Of a stretch of 64,000 bases of DNA, positions 46,208 to 55,856 are shown in pieces (positions within the stretch are counted from its first letter, which is position 1; each line of letters begins with the position of its first letter). Both the position numbers and the translations under genes were made by a program. Source of the DNA: Tepidamorphus gemmatus (GTDB taxonomy: Bacteria > Pseudomonadota > Alphaproteobacteria > Rhizobiales > Tepidamorphaceae); the NCBI RefSeq assembly GCF_004346195.1, contig NZ_SMAK01000003.1, positions 62,001 through 126,000 on the forward strand, given 5' to 3'. Under the pieces are notes generated by a model that was not told the DNA's origin, ran no database searches, and saw only the letters and a list, made by a program, of their open reading frames with translations.

Positions 46208-49200
46208 TCACTCCCCGGCCAGATCGTTGAACAGGCTGGCGGCGACCGCCAGCCGCGACAGCGTCATCTCGCCGCGGCGGATGTCGTCGAGCATCGGCTC
46301 GATCCGCGACAGCATCTCGCGCCGGCTGTGCCGCCAGGCCTCGAGCGCTGCCCGGCCGCTCTTGCCCGTCGCGAGGATCTCCCCGACCAGCCGGCGCTGC
46401 GCCTGCGAGATCAGGCCGAGCGTACGGTTGAGCGCCATCCGGTCGTAGTAGTCGGCAAGGTCGAGGTGGCGGCTGGCCTCCATCAGCTGCTGCACGCCGA
46501 GCTCGGAGGCGAACGCGAAGAATGTCTCCGCAACGGCGGTGAGCTTGCTGCCCGTGCGGTCGGCGACCAGGATGATGTCCGGCGCCCGGGTCATCCAGGG
46601 TGCTCCGGCGATACGCCGCGCCAGATCCCCCGGCAGGCCGGCCGCCATCAATTCCGCTGCCCGCGCCTCGATCGCCTCGGCGTCCTCCCGCACCACGAGG
46701 CGCCCCAGTTCCCGCGCGAGCGCCTGCGTGCCGCTGCGGTAATGCTCGATGACGTCGGCAAGCCCGTGCGTCAGATCCACATTGCGCAGGAACCATGAGG
46801 TGGCGCGCAGCAGGATGTCCTGCAGCGCGGCGTAGAGGTCGAGCTGCAGTGCGCCCGGAATGCGGTTGTCGAGGGCATCTATCTCGCTGTTCAGTTCGGT
46901 CAGCGAGAAGGCGTTGCGTGCCGCGGCGAATGCTGCGGCGATCGCCGGCACGCCGGCGCCCGTCTCGTCGGCGAGGCGCACCAACATGGTCGGTCCGCAG
47001 CGGTTGATCATCGAATTGGCGAGCATCGTCGAGATGATCTCGCGCCTGAGCCGGTGGCCGGCGATCGCATCGGGAAAGCGCTCGCACAGCTGCTCGGGGA
47101 AGTAGCGCATCAGTTCGCGGCCGAGATAGGGATCGTCCGGAACGTCGCTGGCCAGGAGGCGCGAATAGAGGTCGATCTTGGCGTAGGCGAGCAGCACCGC
47201 CAGTTCCGGCCGGGTCAGCGGCTGCTTGCGCTCGGCGCGGGCGCGCAGCTCGGCATCGTCCGGCAGCGTCTCGACCACGCGGTCGAGGGCGCGGTCGCGT
47301 TCCAGTTCGCGCATCAGCCGCTGCTGGAAGTCGATCTCCGCAAGCCCGCGGCGTTCGGCCAGCGACAGGGCGAGCGTCTGCAGGTAGTTGTTGCGCAGCA
47401 CCAGCGCCGCCACCGAATCGGTCATCTCGGCGAGCAGCCGGTTGCGGCCGGCGAGATCCAGTGCGCCGGATCTGACCACCGTACCCAGCGCGATCTTGAT
47501 GTTGACCTCGACGTCGGAGGTATTGACGCCCGCGGAATTGTCGATCGCATCGGTATTGATCCTGCCGCCCGCCAGCGCGAACTCGATGCGGCCGCGCTGC
47601 GTGACGCCGAGATTGGCCCCTTCCCCGACGACCTTCGCCCGCAGCTCGCGGGCCGCGACCCGGACCGCATCGTTGGCGCGGTCGCCGACCTGATCGTCGC
47701 TCTCGTCGGAGGCGCGCACATAGGTTCCGATGCCGCCGAACCACAGCAGGTCGACCTCGGCCCTGAGGATCGCCGAGATGATGTCGTTCGGCGTCGCGGA
47801 CCTGCGCGACAGCTTCAAGAGCTCCTGCATCTCCGGCGTGAGGGCGATGGCCTTGTCCTGGCGCGAGAACACCCCGCCGCCGGGCGAGATCAGCTCGCGC
47901 GAATAGTCCTGCCAGCTCGAGCGCGGCAGCTCGAACAGCCGCTTGCGCTCGGCGAAGGAGACCGCCGGATCGGGATTGGGATCAATGAAGATGTCGCGGT
48001 GGTCGAAGGCGGCCACCAGGCGGATCTGCTGCGACAGCAACATGCCGTTGCCGAACACGTCGCCCGACATGTCGCCGACGCCCGCGACGGTGAACGGCGT
48101 CGTCTGGATGTCGATGTCCATCTCACGGAAGTGGCGCTTCACCGCCTCCCAGGCGCCGCGCGCCGTGATGCCCATCTTCTTGTGGTCGTAGCCGGCCGAT
48201 CCGCCCGAGGCAAAGGCATCGCCCAGCCAGAAGTCGCGCGATTCCGAGATCGCGTTGGCAATGTCGGAGAAGGTGGCCGTGCCCTTGTCCGCCGCGACCA
48301 CCAGATAGGGATCGTCATCGTCGTGGCGCACGGTCGCCGGCGGCGGCAGCACCTGCGCCTCCGACAGGTTGTCGGTCACGTCGAGCAGGCTGCCGACGAA
48401 GATCCGGTAGCAGGCGATCCCTTCCTCCAGAACCGCCTCGCGGCCGCTCGCCGGGAGGCTGGCCGGGACGAAGCCGCCCTTGGCGCCAACCGGCACGATC
48501 ACCGCGTTCTTGACCTGCTGCGCCTTGACCAGGCCCAGCACCTCGGTACGGAAATCCTGCGGCCGGTCCGACCACCTGAGGCCGCCGCGGGCGATCTTGC
48601 CGAAGCGCAGATGCACCCCCTGGACGCGCGGCGAATAGACGAAGATCTCCGCAAAAGGCCGCGGTTCCGGCAGATCGTCGATCTGCCGGCTGGCGAGTTT
48701 CAGGGCGAGCGCCGGCTTCGGCTCGCCATGCACATCGGTCTGGTAGAAGTTGGTCCGCAGCGTCGCGCGGATCAGGGTCATGAAGGCGCGGATGATGCGG
48801 TCCTCGTCGAGACTGGGAACGGCCTCCAGCGCCGCCTCGATCCGGGCTGCGATCGCCGCCTCGGCCTCGCTGCGGGCCGCCGGCTCGCGGCCATCCGGCT
48901 GGAACCGGCAGGCGAACAGCTCGAACAGCATGGCCGCGATGTCGGGATGGCGCTGCAGGGTGCGCCACATGTAGTCCTGGCTGTAGGGGACCCGGGCCTG
49001 CTGCAGATAGCGCGAATAGGCCCGCAGCACCGAGATCGGCCGCCACTCGAGCCCGCAGCGCAGGACCAGCGCGTTGTAGCCGTCGCTCTCGGCGCGCCCC
49101 TGGATGACCGCCAGGAACGCGTTCTCGAGCGGACCGTGCAGGCTCTCGCGGTCGAAGGCCGCTCCGTCGGACCGGGCAAGCGCCATGTCGTGCAGCCAGA

Positions 49201-51055
49201 TCCGGGCCGGCTCCTCCGGACCGGGCCGATCGATGCGGAATGTCCGCTCGTTGATGACCCGGAAGCCCATGTTCTCGAGGATGGGCACCCGTTCCGACAG
49301 CGGCAGCGGGCGCCCGAGGCTGAACAGCTTCAGCCCCAGCCGCTCTGGCCGGTCGATGTCGGCCCGGTAGAAGTCGATGGCCAGGTTGTCCTGTCCGACC
49401 AGGCGTTCGACGATGTCGATGTCGTGAACCGCCACCTCGGCCGGATACTGGTTCTGGTAGCCGCCCGAGAAGGCGTCGCGATAGCGCTGGAACAGTTCGG
49501 TTGCGCGGAACTCGTCGTGCTGATGGACGAGCGCCGCCTTGAGGTTGTCGGTCCAGGTGCGGACGATGCGCGCCACCTCCGCCTCGAGGCGGCTCGTATC
49601 GGGCTGCGGGGTGGTGCCCTCGTAGCGACCGATGATGAAGTGGACGCGGGCGAGGGGGCCTTCCGGATAGTAGGGATAGAAGGCCGAGACACGACCCTCG
49701 AAGGCCTGTGCAAGCAGGTTGCCGATGGCGATCCGCGCGTCGGTATTGAAGCGGTCGCGCGGCACGTAGACCAGCACCGAGACGAAGCGGTCGAACTTGT
49801 CGGCCCGCCACAGCACCCGGATTCGCGGTCGCTCGCCGAGCTGCAGGATCGACACCACCCAGCTCTGCAGCGTCTCCTGGTCGATCTGGAACAGTTCGTC
49901 GCGCGGAAAGGTTTCCAGCACGTTGAGCAGTGCCTTGCCGCTGTGACTGTCCGGATCGAAGCCGAGCCGCTCCATCACCAGGTCGACCCGGCGCCGCAGA
50001 TAGGGGATCGAACGCACCCCACGCGTGTAGGCCGAGGCGGTGAACAGGCCGACGACCCTGAGCTCGCCGGTCAGGATGCCATTTCCGTCGAAGGTCTTGA
50101 CGCCGATATAGTCGAGGTGGACGCGCCGGTGCACCGGCGACTTGACATTCGCCTTGGTGACGATCAGCGGAACCGGCTGCATCAGGAACTCGCGCAGTTC
50201 CGGCGTGTAGGCGACAAATTCGCGGCCGCGCCTGAGCACCATCACGTCGGGATCGCGCAGCAGGCCGAGACCGGCGCCCTCGGAACTGGCGATGCGCTCC
50301 AGCTTGCCGTCGGCAAGCCCGCCGACGAAGGCATATTCGCGCATGCCGAGAAAGGTGAAGTTGTCGTCGCAGATCCACTCGAGGAAGCTGATCGCCTCGG
50401 CGATTTCCTCGGTTGGGATTGGCGGGGGATTGTTGCGATAGCCCTCGATCTCGGCCCGCAGGCGGGCGAGCATCGGCTGCCAGTCGCTGACGGCCATCCG
50501 CACCGCATCGTCGACACGGCCGAGCGCCGCCGCGGTCTGCCGGCGTTCGAGATCGCTGTCGATCCGCCCCACATGGATGTGGATCAGGCTTTCGCGGATG
50601 ATCCCCTCGCCCTTGGCCGAGCGTCCGAGGAACGCGGTCCGCCGCCCCTTCGCATCCCGCCTCACCGAGACGATCGGATGCAGCACCAGCCGCACCTCGT
50701 AGCCGCGCTCCTGCAGCTCGGCCATCGCCGAATCGAGCAGGAAAGGCATGTTGTCGTTCACCAGCTCGACGATGGTGACGGTTGCCAGGGCGCTGTCGCC
50801 GCCCGCCTCCGTCAGCTCGGGGTTGATGACGCGGATCTTCTGCTGACCCGGCGTTCGCGTGGCGCTGAACCGCCAGGCGCTGTCGGCCAGGCGGGCCAGA
50901 TCGGCCGGCGTGTAGACCACCAGATCCTCGAACGCCCCGTCCGCGAACAGGCAGCGCACGAAGTCGCCCAGCTCGCCCTTGCGGCTCCTGGCCGGCAGCG
51001 CCTTGATCGCCGCATCGATCAACGCGTCGCGGCGATCTTGATCTCGTTGCGGCAT
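46208..51055 (-). CDS. gdhB: Large NAD-specific glutamate dehydrogenase (L-180 class)
   Basis: A 1,615-residue enzyme that oxidises glutamate to 2-oxoglutarate and ammonia with NAD. The long N-terminal region (1-700) holds ACT-like and helical regulatory segments (for example ELVNDNMPFLLDSAM, VLHPIVSVRRDAKG). The catalytic region (about 760-1250) has the FGKIARGGLRWSDRPQDFRT motif, NAVIVPVGAKGGFVP, the glycine loop GGSAGYDHKKMGITARGAW and GVGDMSGDVFGNGMLLS. A long helical C-terminal region follows. The ATG at 51055 has GGGAGGGGG 4-12 bases upstream and is clearly better than farther upstream in-frame starts. It is typical of alphaproteobacteria. Confidence 0.95.
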   Translation of the reverse strand: MPQRDQDRRDALIDAAIKALPARSRKGELGDFVRCLFADGAFEDLVVYTPADLARLADSAWRFSATRTPGQQKIRVINPELTEAGGDSALATVTIVELVNDNMPFLLDSAMAELQERGYEVRLVLHPIVSVRRDAKGRRTAFLGRSAKGEGIIRESLIHIHVGRIDSDLERRQTAAALGRVDDAVRMAVSDWQPMLARLRAEIEGYRNNPPPIPTEEIAEAISFLEWICDDNFTFLGMREYAFVGGLADGKLERIASSEGAGLGLLRDPDVMVLRRGREFVAYTPELREFLMQPVPLIVTKANVKSPVHRRVHLDYIGVKTFDGNGILTGELRVVGLFTASAYTRGVRSIPYLRRRVDLVMERLGFDPDSHSGKALLNVLETFPRDELFQIDQETLQSWVVSILQLGERPRIRVLWRADKFDRFVSVLVYVPRDRFNTDARIAIGNLLAQAFEGRVSAFYPYYPEGPLARVHFIIGRYEGTTPQPDTSRLEAEVARIVRTWTDNLKAALVHQHDEFRATELFQRYRDAFSGGYQNQYPAEVAVHDIDIVERLVGQDNLAIDFYRADIDRPERLGLKLFSLGRPLPLSERVPILENMGFRVINERTFRIDRPGPEEPARIWLHDMALARSDGAAFDRESLHGPLENAFLAVIQGRAESDGYNALVLRCGLEWRPISVLRAYSRYLQQARVPYSQDYMWRTLQRHPDIAAMLFELFACRFQPDGREPAARSEAEAAIAARIEAALEAVPSLDEDRIIRAFMTLIRATLRTNFYQTDVHGEPKPALALKLASRQIDDLPEPRPFAEIFVYSPRVQGVHLRFGKIARGGLRWSDRPQDFRTEVLGLVKAQQVKNAVIVPVGAKGGFVPASLPASGREAVLEEGIACYRIFVGSLLDVTDNLSEAQVLPPPATVRHDDDDPYLVVAADKGTATFSDIANAISESRDFWLGDAFASGGSAGYDHKKMGITARGAWEAVKRHFREMDIDIQTTPFTVAGVGDMSGDVFGNGMLLSQQIRLVAAFDHRDIFIDPNPDPAVSFAERKRLFELPRSSWQDYSRELISPGGGVFSRQDKAIALTPEMQELLKLSRRSATPNDIISAILRAEVDLLWFGGIGTYVRASDESDDQVGDRANDAVRVAARELRAKVVGEGANLGVTQRGRIEFALAGGRINTDAIDNSAGVNTSDVEVNIKIALGTVVRSGALDLAGRNRLLAEMTDSVAALVLRNNYLQTLALSLAERRGLAEIDFQQRLMRELERDRALDRVVETLPDDAELRARAERKQPLTRPELAVLLAYAKIDLYSRLLASDVPDDPYLGRELMRYFPEQLCERFPDAIAGHRLRREIISTMLANSMINRCGPTMLVRLADETGAGVPAIAAAFAAARNAFSLTELNSEIDALDNRIPGALQLDLYAALQDILLRATSWFLRNVDLTHGLADVIEHYRSGTQALARELGRLVVREDAEAIEARAAELMAAGLPGDLARRIAGAPWMTRAPDIILVADRTGSKLTAVAETFFAFASELGVQQLMEASRHLDLADYYDRMALNRTLGLISQAQRRLVGEILATGKSGRAALEAWRHSRREMLSRIEPMLDDIRRGEMTLSRLAVAASLFNDLAGE

Positions 51056-51141
51056 CAGCCCCCTCCCGTCAATCGTTCGGACCGTCCTTATGATTCCCGG
51101 GAGTTTCGGACACTTTGTGAACGGTGTCGACGTTGCGGCGG

Positions 51142-51747
51142 CTATTGGCGGTTGCTGCGTCGGCAGACATCGACGAAGGCCCGCGCCGTCGCCCTGATTG
51201 CCGGCAGCGGACAGCCGCCGTCGGACGGACAGGCACGCATGTAGGCCCAGTGCGTCACCTGCACGGTGTCGCCGGTGGTCATCTGCAGTTCCATCGCCCA
51301 GGCACCGCCGCGCCTGCGCATCGTGCCGACGCCGGTGACGCGCTCGCGGTCGGTGTCGTCCATGGCGGCGAAGGACAGGTTCAGCGTGCCTTCGGGTGTC
51401 ACAGAGCCCACCAGCCGGTTGCAGGTCGGATCGTCGTCGTCGGGCGCAACCCGCCGCGGCGCGCCGGGCGCGGCGAACTGGACACGCGAGACGCCCCAAA
51501 AATAACCGTCGCGGTAGCCGTCGATGACGTAGACGGTCTGATCCCTGAGCGGAATCACGGCGGGATTGTCCGCAGACGTCATGATTGCGAGCAGGTTGGC
51601 GGTCGGCACGTACCAGACGGTCCCCTCGAGCCATGACCAGCGCCTTGGCGTCGGCGCCGACTCCGGTTCGTCGGCGACCGCCCCGCCGGTATGGGCCGCG
51701 ACAAGCCCGGCCAGTATCGTCGCGGCCAGTCGACGGAATTTCGGCAT
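51142..51747 (-). CDS. Exported protein of unknown function
   Basis: A 201-residue protein with a clear signal peptide (about 1-25, FRRLAATILAGLVAAHTGGA, VADEPESA after the cleavage site). The mature part reads WLEGTVWYVPTANLLAIMTS, VYVIDGYRDGYFWGVS, LNLSFAAMDDTDRERVTGVG and ends with a cysteine-containing segment (RACPSDGGCP, DVCRRS). It looks like a compact beta-rich periplasmic protein. I do not recognise the family. AAGGGGG lies six bases before the ATG at 51747, which supports the start. It is transcribed leftward toward the glutamate dehydrogenase gene, 86 bp ahead of it. Confidence 0.78.
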   Translation of the reverse strand: MPKFRRLAATILAGLVAAHTGGAVADEPESAPTPRRWSWLEGTVWYVPTANLLAIMTSADNPAVIPLRDQTVYVIDGYRDGYFWGVSRVQFAAPGAPRRVAPDDDDPTCNRLVGSVTPEGTLNLSFAAMDDTDRERVTGVGTMRRRGGAWAMELQMTTGDTVQVTHWAYMRACPSDGGCPLPAIRATARAFVDVCRRSNRQ

Positions 51748-51868
51748 TGCATTTCCCCCTTGATTCGGTTGCCCTCGTCGCTCGTGATAGCAGCCGCGGA
51801 CCGCGTTCGGCACGTCCGGTTGCCGGCGTCCCGGATGCGATCAAGAATAATCATCTGGTGGAGACGAC

Positions 51869-52453
51869 ATGGCGGATGGACAGGTGGCCACGGATCGGCC
51901 GATCGCATTGAACCTGCCGGGCGAGGGTGAGCTGACCGAGCGGCAGCGCGCCTATTTCGACAAGTGCATCGAGAAGCTCGGCATGGTGCCGAACGTCTTG
52001 CGCGCCTATGCCTTCAATCCCGACAAGCTCGACGCCTTCATCCGGATGTACAACGACGTGATGCTCGCGGAGTCAGGGCTGTCCAAGCTCGAGCGCGAGA
52101 TGATCGCGGTGGTCGTTTCGAGCGTCAATCGCTGCTACTATTGCCTGACTGCTCATGGCGCTGCGGTCCGGCAGTATTCGGGCAATCCGGAACTGGGCGA
52201 GCAACTGGTGATGAACTACCGCGCCGCCGATCTCGCGCCGCGCCAGCGCGCCATGCTCGACTTCGCCTGGAACCTCACCGAGCGGCCCTGGGAGATCGAT
52301 GAGCCTGACCGCGCGGCGCTGCGGCAGGCCGGCTTCAGCGACCGCGACATCTGGGACATCGCCGCCGTGGTCGGCTTCTTCAACATGTCGAACCGGATCG
52401 CCACCGCGACCGACATGCGGCCGAACCGCGAATATCACGGCCAGCATCGCTGA
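51869..52453 (+). CDS. AhpD-like peroxidase-related protein (carboxymuconolactone decarboxylase fold)
   Basis: A 194-residue cytoplasmic protein. The active-site segment LSKLEREMIAVVVSSVNRCY then YCLTAHGAAV contains the CxxC and distal His of AhpD-type alkylhydroperoxidases, and the spacing fits the uncharacterised peroxidase-related subgroup of about 190 residues. It may reduce organic peroxides with a thiol partner. The ATG at 51869 follows CTGGTGGAGACGAC, with GGTGGAG as ribosome binding site. It diverges from the exported-protein gene and stands alone. Confidence 0.86.
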   Translation: MADGQVATDRPIALNLPGEGELTERQRAYFDKCIEKLGMVPNVLRAYAFNPDKLDAFIRMYNDVMLAESGLSKLEREMIAVVVSSVNRCYYCLTAHGAAVRQYSGNPELGEQLVMNYRAADLAPRQRAMLDFAWNLTERPWEIDEPDRAALRQAGFSDRDIWDIAAVVGFFNMSNRIATATDMRPNREYHGQHR

Positions 52454-52509
52454 GCGGCCGCGGCACGGGGTGGCACCCGCCGCCCCATCCGATCGCGTCT
52501 GCGCGCCCG

Positions 52510-52567
52510 ATCATGAAACACGCCCAATCATGAAACTATTGCATCCCGTCATTACCAATCGTGAAAC
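52510..52567 (+). repeat. Three direct copies of a 10-bp motif
   Basis: ATCATGAAAC occurs at 52510-52519 and 52527-52536, and ATCGTGAAAC at 52558-52567. Copies two and three also share CCA before the motif (with one extra match). The centre-to-centre distances are 17 and 31 bp. They lie in a less GC-rich, gene-free part about 106-163 bp before the hypothetical gene at 52673 and could be operator half-sites. Chance is not excluded. Confidence 0.45.
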
Positions 52568-52672
52568 ATGCGGGACATCAAATGCTCGTAGGAACCATTG
52601 CGTAGGCGACGATGTTAACCACATCCCTGGTAGGGGTTGACGACCGAAACGCAACGTTCGACATTTGTTCAC

Positions 52673-53086
52673 ATGAGCGCGCCGTTCCGCATCCTCGATT
52701 CGGACCCATTCGTACCCTCCGTCCTGGACGGGATGCCGTTCGCCGCGGAGTTCCGCTACTGGACCGGCGGCAGCGGCGAGCGCTACCTGACGCGCGCCTT
52801 TCCGCTGGAGCTGGCGGCGGAATTCCCCGGTGCGCCGGTAGTGCTGGCGGCCGTGGACGAGGAGGGCCGGCGCGAGGCGCTGTGGATCGGCATCGCCGCC
52901 GGTCGACAGTTCGACGCCGCGCTGGCGGCAGCGCGATCGGCGGGGGCCACCGAAGCCCATGTCCACCTGCTGGCACGCGGCGCGGTTGCCCGGGTTGAGG
53001 TGTTGCGCGATCTGCGCGCTGCCGCCCATCCGCGCGCATCAGCCCGGCGTCCCGATGGCGCGCGCGTTGTCGCGCGCGCCGCGTAG
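52673..53086 (+). CDS. Hypothetical protein, 137 residues
   Basis: A 137-residue protein starting MSAPFRILDSDPFVPSVLDG, with VLAAVDEEGRREALWIGIAA and a C-terminal basic tail (AHPRASARRPDGARVVAR). No domain is recognised. Codon use and the regular alternation of hydrophobic residues look like a real gene. There is no ribosome binding site before the ATG at 52673; TTGACG at 52637 with a weak -10 would start transcription right at the start codon, so the mRNA might be leaderless. The last 48 bases overlap the 3' end of the convergent ChaC gene. Confidence 0.6.
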   Translation: MSAPFRILDSDPFVPSVLDGMPFAAEFRYWTGGSGERYLTRAFPLELAAEFPGAPVVLAAVDEEGRREALWIGIAAGRQFDAALAAARSAGATEAHVHLLARGAVARVEVLRDLRAAAHPRASARRPDGARVVARAA

Positions 53087-53599
53087 TGCCCGGGCGACGA
53101 CCGCGAGCCTGCGGTCCACGACCCCGATCTCCTCGATATGCGCCAACGTGTTGAGCACGTACTCGACATTCGGACCGGATTGTCCGCATCCCTGCAGAAC
53201 GAATTCGACCTGCCGCTCCACCGGCAGCAGGCCGGCGTACTGGGGGTGGTTGCGGTCGACGATGTAGCAGACCGCCTGCACCACGCGGCGCGTGCCGTCG
53301 CACAGCTCGACCGGCCGGACCACCTCGCGGTAGACCATGGTCACCTGTTCGCGGGCGCGCAGATAGGCGAGCGTCTCGGCACGCCTTTCCTCGGCGACGC
53401 GGAAGCACACTCCCCGGCACGAGCCGCCCCGGTCGAGACCGAGCACGAGTCCCGGCCGGTCCGGCGTGCCGCGATGGACATGGCTGTAGACGCACAGGGC
53501 CCGGTGCAGCCCGTGCAGGCGGCCCGGAACCCGCTCGACATGCTCGAAGCCGGGCCGCCACATCAGCGAGCCGTAGCCGAAGACCCAGAGATCGCTCAT
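53039..53599 (-). CDS. ChaC-like gamma-glutamylcyclotransferase
   Basis: A 186-residue cytoplasmic protein with the ChaC signature DLWVFGYGSLMWRPGF at the N-terminus and a catalytic-Glu region in LRAREQVTMVYREVVRPVEL. ChaC enzymes release 5-oxoproline from glutathione, giving Cys-Gly. Other conserved stretches are RGTPDRPGLVLGLDRGGSC and NHPQYAGLLPVERQVEF. The ATG at 53599 gives the normal start. The 3' end overlaps the hypothetical gene on the other strand by 48 bp; it diverges from the DUF2125 gene. Confidence 0.9.
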   Translation of the reverse strand: MSDLWVFGYGSLMWRPGFEHVERVPGRLHGLHRALCVYSHVHRGTPDRPGLVLGLDRGGSCRGVCFRVAEERRAETLAYLRAREQVTMVYREVVRPVELCDGTRRVVQAVCYIVDRNHPQYAGLLPVERQVEFVLQGCGQSGPNVEYVLNTLAHIEEIGVVDRRLAVVARALRGARDNARAIGTPG

Positions 53600-53740
53600 A
53601 ATCCGGCGTGTCGTCCTGCCGCCGTGCGCGTCGGCGGCCCATCCTTCGTCCAGGCAGCCTGCCCTACCAGCGCCGTCATCGCTTGGCAATGATCGCCCCA
53701 GCCACGATCGGCCGTCCGCTTCCGGAGCCCCACCCCGTCC

Positions 53741-54832
53741 ATGACCGAAGACCCGACCCCGACAGCGCCGGACGGCGCGCCCCGCAGCCGCGAACGCCTC
53801 GGCCGCCCGCCGCGCTTTCTCGTGATCATCGCCGGTCTCGTCCTGCTCGCCGTCGCCGGCTGGAGCGCGGTCTGGTATGTCGGAACGCGCAAGGCCGATG
53901 ACCTCCTCGCGGCCTGGCTCGATTCGGAAGCCGCCAAGGGGCGCACCTACCGCTGTGGCGAACGCTCGGTCGGCGGCTATCCGTTCCGGGTCACGGCGAC
54001 CTGCGCCTCGCCGCAGCTCGACATTGCCGATTCCGGTCCGCGCCTGCGTCTGGCTGCCGAGGGCTTCCGCGCGGTGGCGCAGGTCTGGAACCTCACCCAT
54101 GTCATCTTCGAGATCGACGGCCCCGTGCGGATCGGCGTCGGCGGCGACGATACCGGCCCGGACGCGCTGCTCGATGCCGACTGGCAGGTGCTGCAGGGCT
54201 CGGTGCGGGCGCCGGGGGGCCAGATCCGCCGCATCGACGTGGTTGCCCGCGACATCGCCGCGACGCCCGAGGCGCCGGCCTATCCCGGCGGACCGGCGAT
54301 GCGGCTGAGCGCGCGCGAGCTGCAGCTGCACGGGCGGCGTGCCGACGCGGCGGACGGCAGCAACGACATCGAGGCGGCGCTGACCCTCGACGGCCTGGTG
54401 GCTGCGAGAGCAGGCGCAGCCCCCTCCCAGCCCGTCGACATCGCCTTCGTCGGCCGGCTCGATGCGCTGCCCTATCCCGCGCCGCGCGAGCCCGCCGCCT
54501 TCCTCGCCGCCTGGCGCGACAATGGCGGCTCGATCGACGTCGCGCGGCTGAGCGCCCAGCAGGGTGGCGCCGAACTGCGGGCGGCCGGCCGGATCGCGCC
54601 GGATGCGGCGGGGCGGCCCGAGGGACGCGTGACGGTCAGTCTCGCCGGTGCCGGCTCCGTCGACAGCGGCACCTTCGGCGGTCTCGGCCCGATCGTCGGC
54701 ATGGCGCTGCAGTTCGTCGGCAAGCCGACCGAGATCGACGGGCGGCCGGCGATCACCGGCGAGATCGACTTCCGCGACGGGCGCATGCTGATCGGCGGCG
54801 TGGCGATCGCCGAACTGCCGCCGCTGTTCTGA
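53741..54832 (+). CDS. DUF2125 protein with N-terminal membrane anchor
   Basis: A 363-residue protein with a single membrane segment (about 25-47, FLVIIAGLVLLAVAGWSAVW) and a large periplasmic beta-rich domain. CGERSVGGYPFRVTATCASP, with two nearby cysteines, and the closing DFRDGRMLIGGVAIAELPPL are typical of DUF2125, a family common in alphaproteobacteria and without assigned function. The start at 53741 gives a short, acidic-basic cytoplasmic end. It converges with the tyrC operon. Confidence 0.87.
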   Translation: MTEDPTPTAPDGAPRSRERLGRPPRFLVIIAGLVLLAVAGWSAVWYVGTRKADDLLAAWLDSEAAKGRTYRCGERSVGGYPFRVTATCASPQLDIADSGPRLRLAAEGFRAVAQVWNLTHVIFEIDGPVRIGVGGDDTGPDALLDADWQVLQGSVRAPGGQIRRIDVVARDIAATPEAPAYPGGPAMRLSARELQLHGRRADAADGSNDIEAALTLDGLVAARAGAAPSQPVDIAFVGRLDALPYPAPREPAAFLAAWRDNGGSIDVARLSAQQGGAELRAAGRIAPDAAGRPEGRVTVSLAGAGSVDSGTFGGLGPIVGMALQFVGKPTEIDGRPAITGEIDFRDGRMLIGGVAIAELPPLF

Positions 54833-54911
54833 ATGCCTGTTGCGGCAGCCGGTTCGAGACCCCTCCGGTACCGATCCGTCGGCCGGCCTCCTTAGACCTG
54901 CGGCGGGCGTC

Positions 54912-55856
54912 CTATCTGGCGGCGGGGTCCGGTTTGCCGGCACCCGGTGTCCGGCCGAAATCCGGCGCTTCCGTTTCCTGGCCCGCCTCGATGATGCCGC
55001 GACGGATGGCGCGGGTGCGGGTGAACAGGTCGAACAGCATGTCGCCGTCGCCCCAGCGGATCGCCCGCTGCAGCGCGGTGAGATCCTCCGAGAATCGCGC
55101 CAGCATTTCCAGCACCGCGTCGCGGTTGTGCAGGAACACGTCGCGCCACATGGTCGGATCGGAGGCTGCGATACGGGTGAAGTCGCGGAAGCCACCGGCC
55201 GAGAACTTCATCACCTCGGACTGCGTCACCTGTTCGAGATGCGCCGCCGTGCCGACGATGTTGTAGGCAATCAGGTGCGGCACGTGGCTGGTGATCGCCA
55301 GAACCATGTCGTGATGTTCCGGGCTCATCGTCTCGACATTGGCGCCGCAGCCGACCCAGAACCGCGTCACCGTTTCCACCGCCGCCTGATCGGTCTCCGG
55401 CAGCGGGGTGAGAAGCGTCCAGCGGTTGCGGAACAGCTCGGCAAAACCGGCATCGGGACCCGAATGCTCCGTCCCCGCCACCGGATGCGCCGGCACGAAA
55501 TGCACGCCGTCAGGTATATGCGGCGCCATCTGGCGCACGACCGAGGTCTTCACCGAGCCGACATCGGAAACGATTGCGCCGGGCTTGAGGGCCGGCGCGA
55601 TGGCCTCGGCCACCGTGCCGCTCGCCCCGACGGGAACCGAGACGATGACGAGGTCTGCTCCGCGCGCGGCGTCGGCCGGATCGCTCGCATAGCTGTCGCC
55701 GAGGCCGAGCTCGCGGGCGCGTGCCACGGTCTCCGGCCGCCGGCTCTGCACGGCGATATGCCGCGCCAGTCCCTGCTGGCGCACCACCCGCGCCAGCGAC
55801 GACCCGATCAGCCCGATGCCGATCAGCGCCAGCCTGTCGACGATCGGATCAGCCAT
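54912..55856 (-). CDS. tyrC: Prephenate / arogenate (cyclohexadienyl) dehydrogenase
   Basis: A 314-residue NAD-dependent enzyme of tyrosine synthesis. The Rossmann motif is [48 protein letters not shown] and the active-site histidine in [14 protein letters not shown] follow, then a helical dimerisation domain with [20 protein letters not shown]. Whether it prefers prephenate or arogenate is not visible. The ATG at 55856 overlaps hisC by 8 bp. It is the last gene of the leftward chorismate mutase-hisC-tyrC operon. Confidence 0.95.
   Translation of the reverse strand: MADPIVDRLALIGIGLIGSSLARVVRQQGLARHIAVQSRRPETVARARELGLGDSYASDPADAARGADLVIVSVPVGASGTVAEAIAPALKPGAIVSDVGSVKTSVVRQMAPHIPDGVHFVPAHPVAGTEHSGPDAGFAELFRNRWTLLTPLPETDQAAVETVTRFWVGCGANVETMSPEHHDMVLAITSHVPHLIAYNIVGTAAHLEQVTQSEVMKFSAGGFRDFTRIAASDPTMWRDVFLHNRDAVLEMLARFSEDLTALQRAIRWGDGDMLFDLFTRTRAIRRGIIEAGQETEAPDFGRTPGAGKPDPAAR

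Noticed and set aside
47054-51244. A 1,396-codon open frame on the plus strand opposite the glutamate dehydrogenase gene
   Set aside because: It lies exactly antisense to a well-conserved enzyme and has no recognisable domain; such long frames arise from GC-rich third positions.
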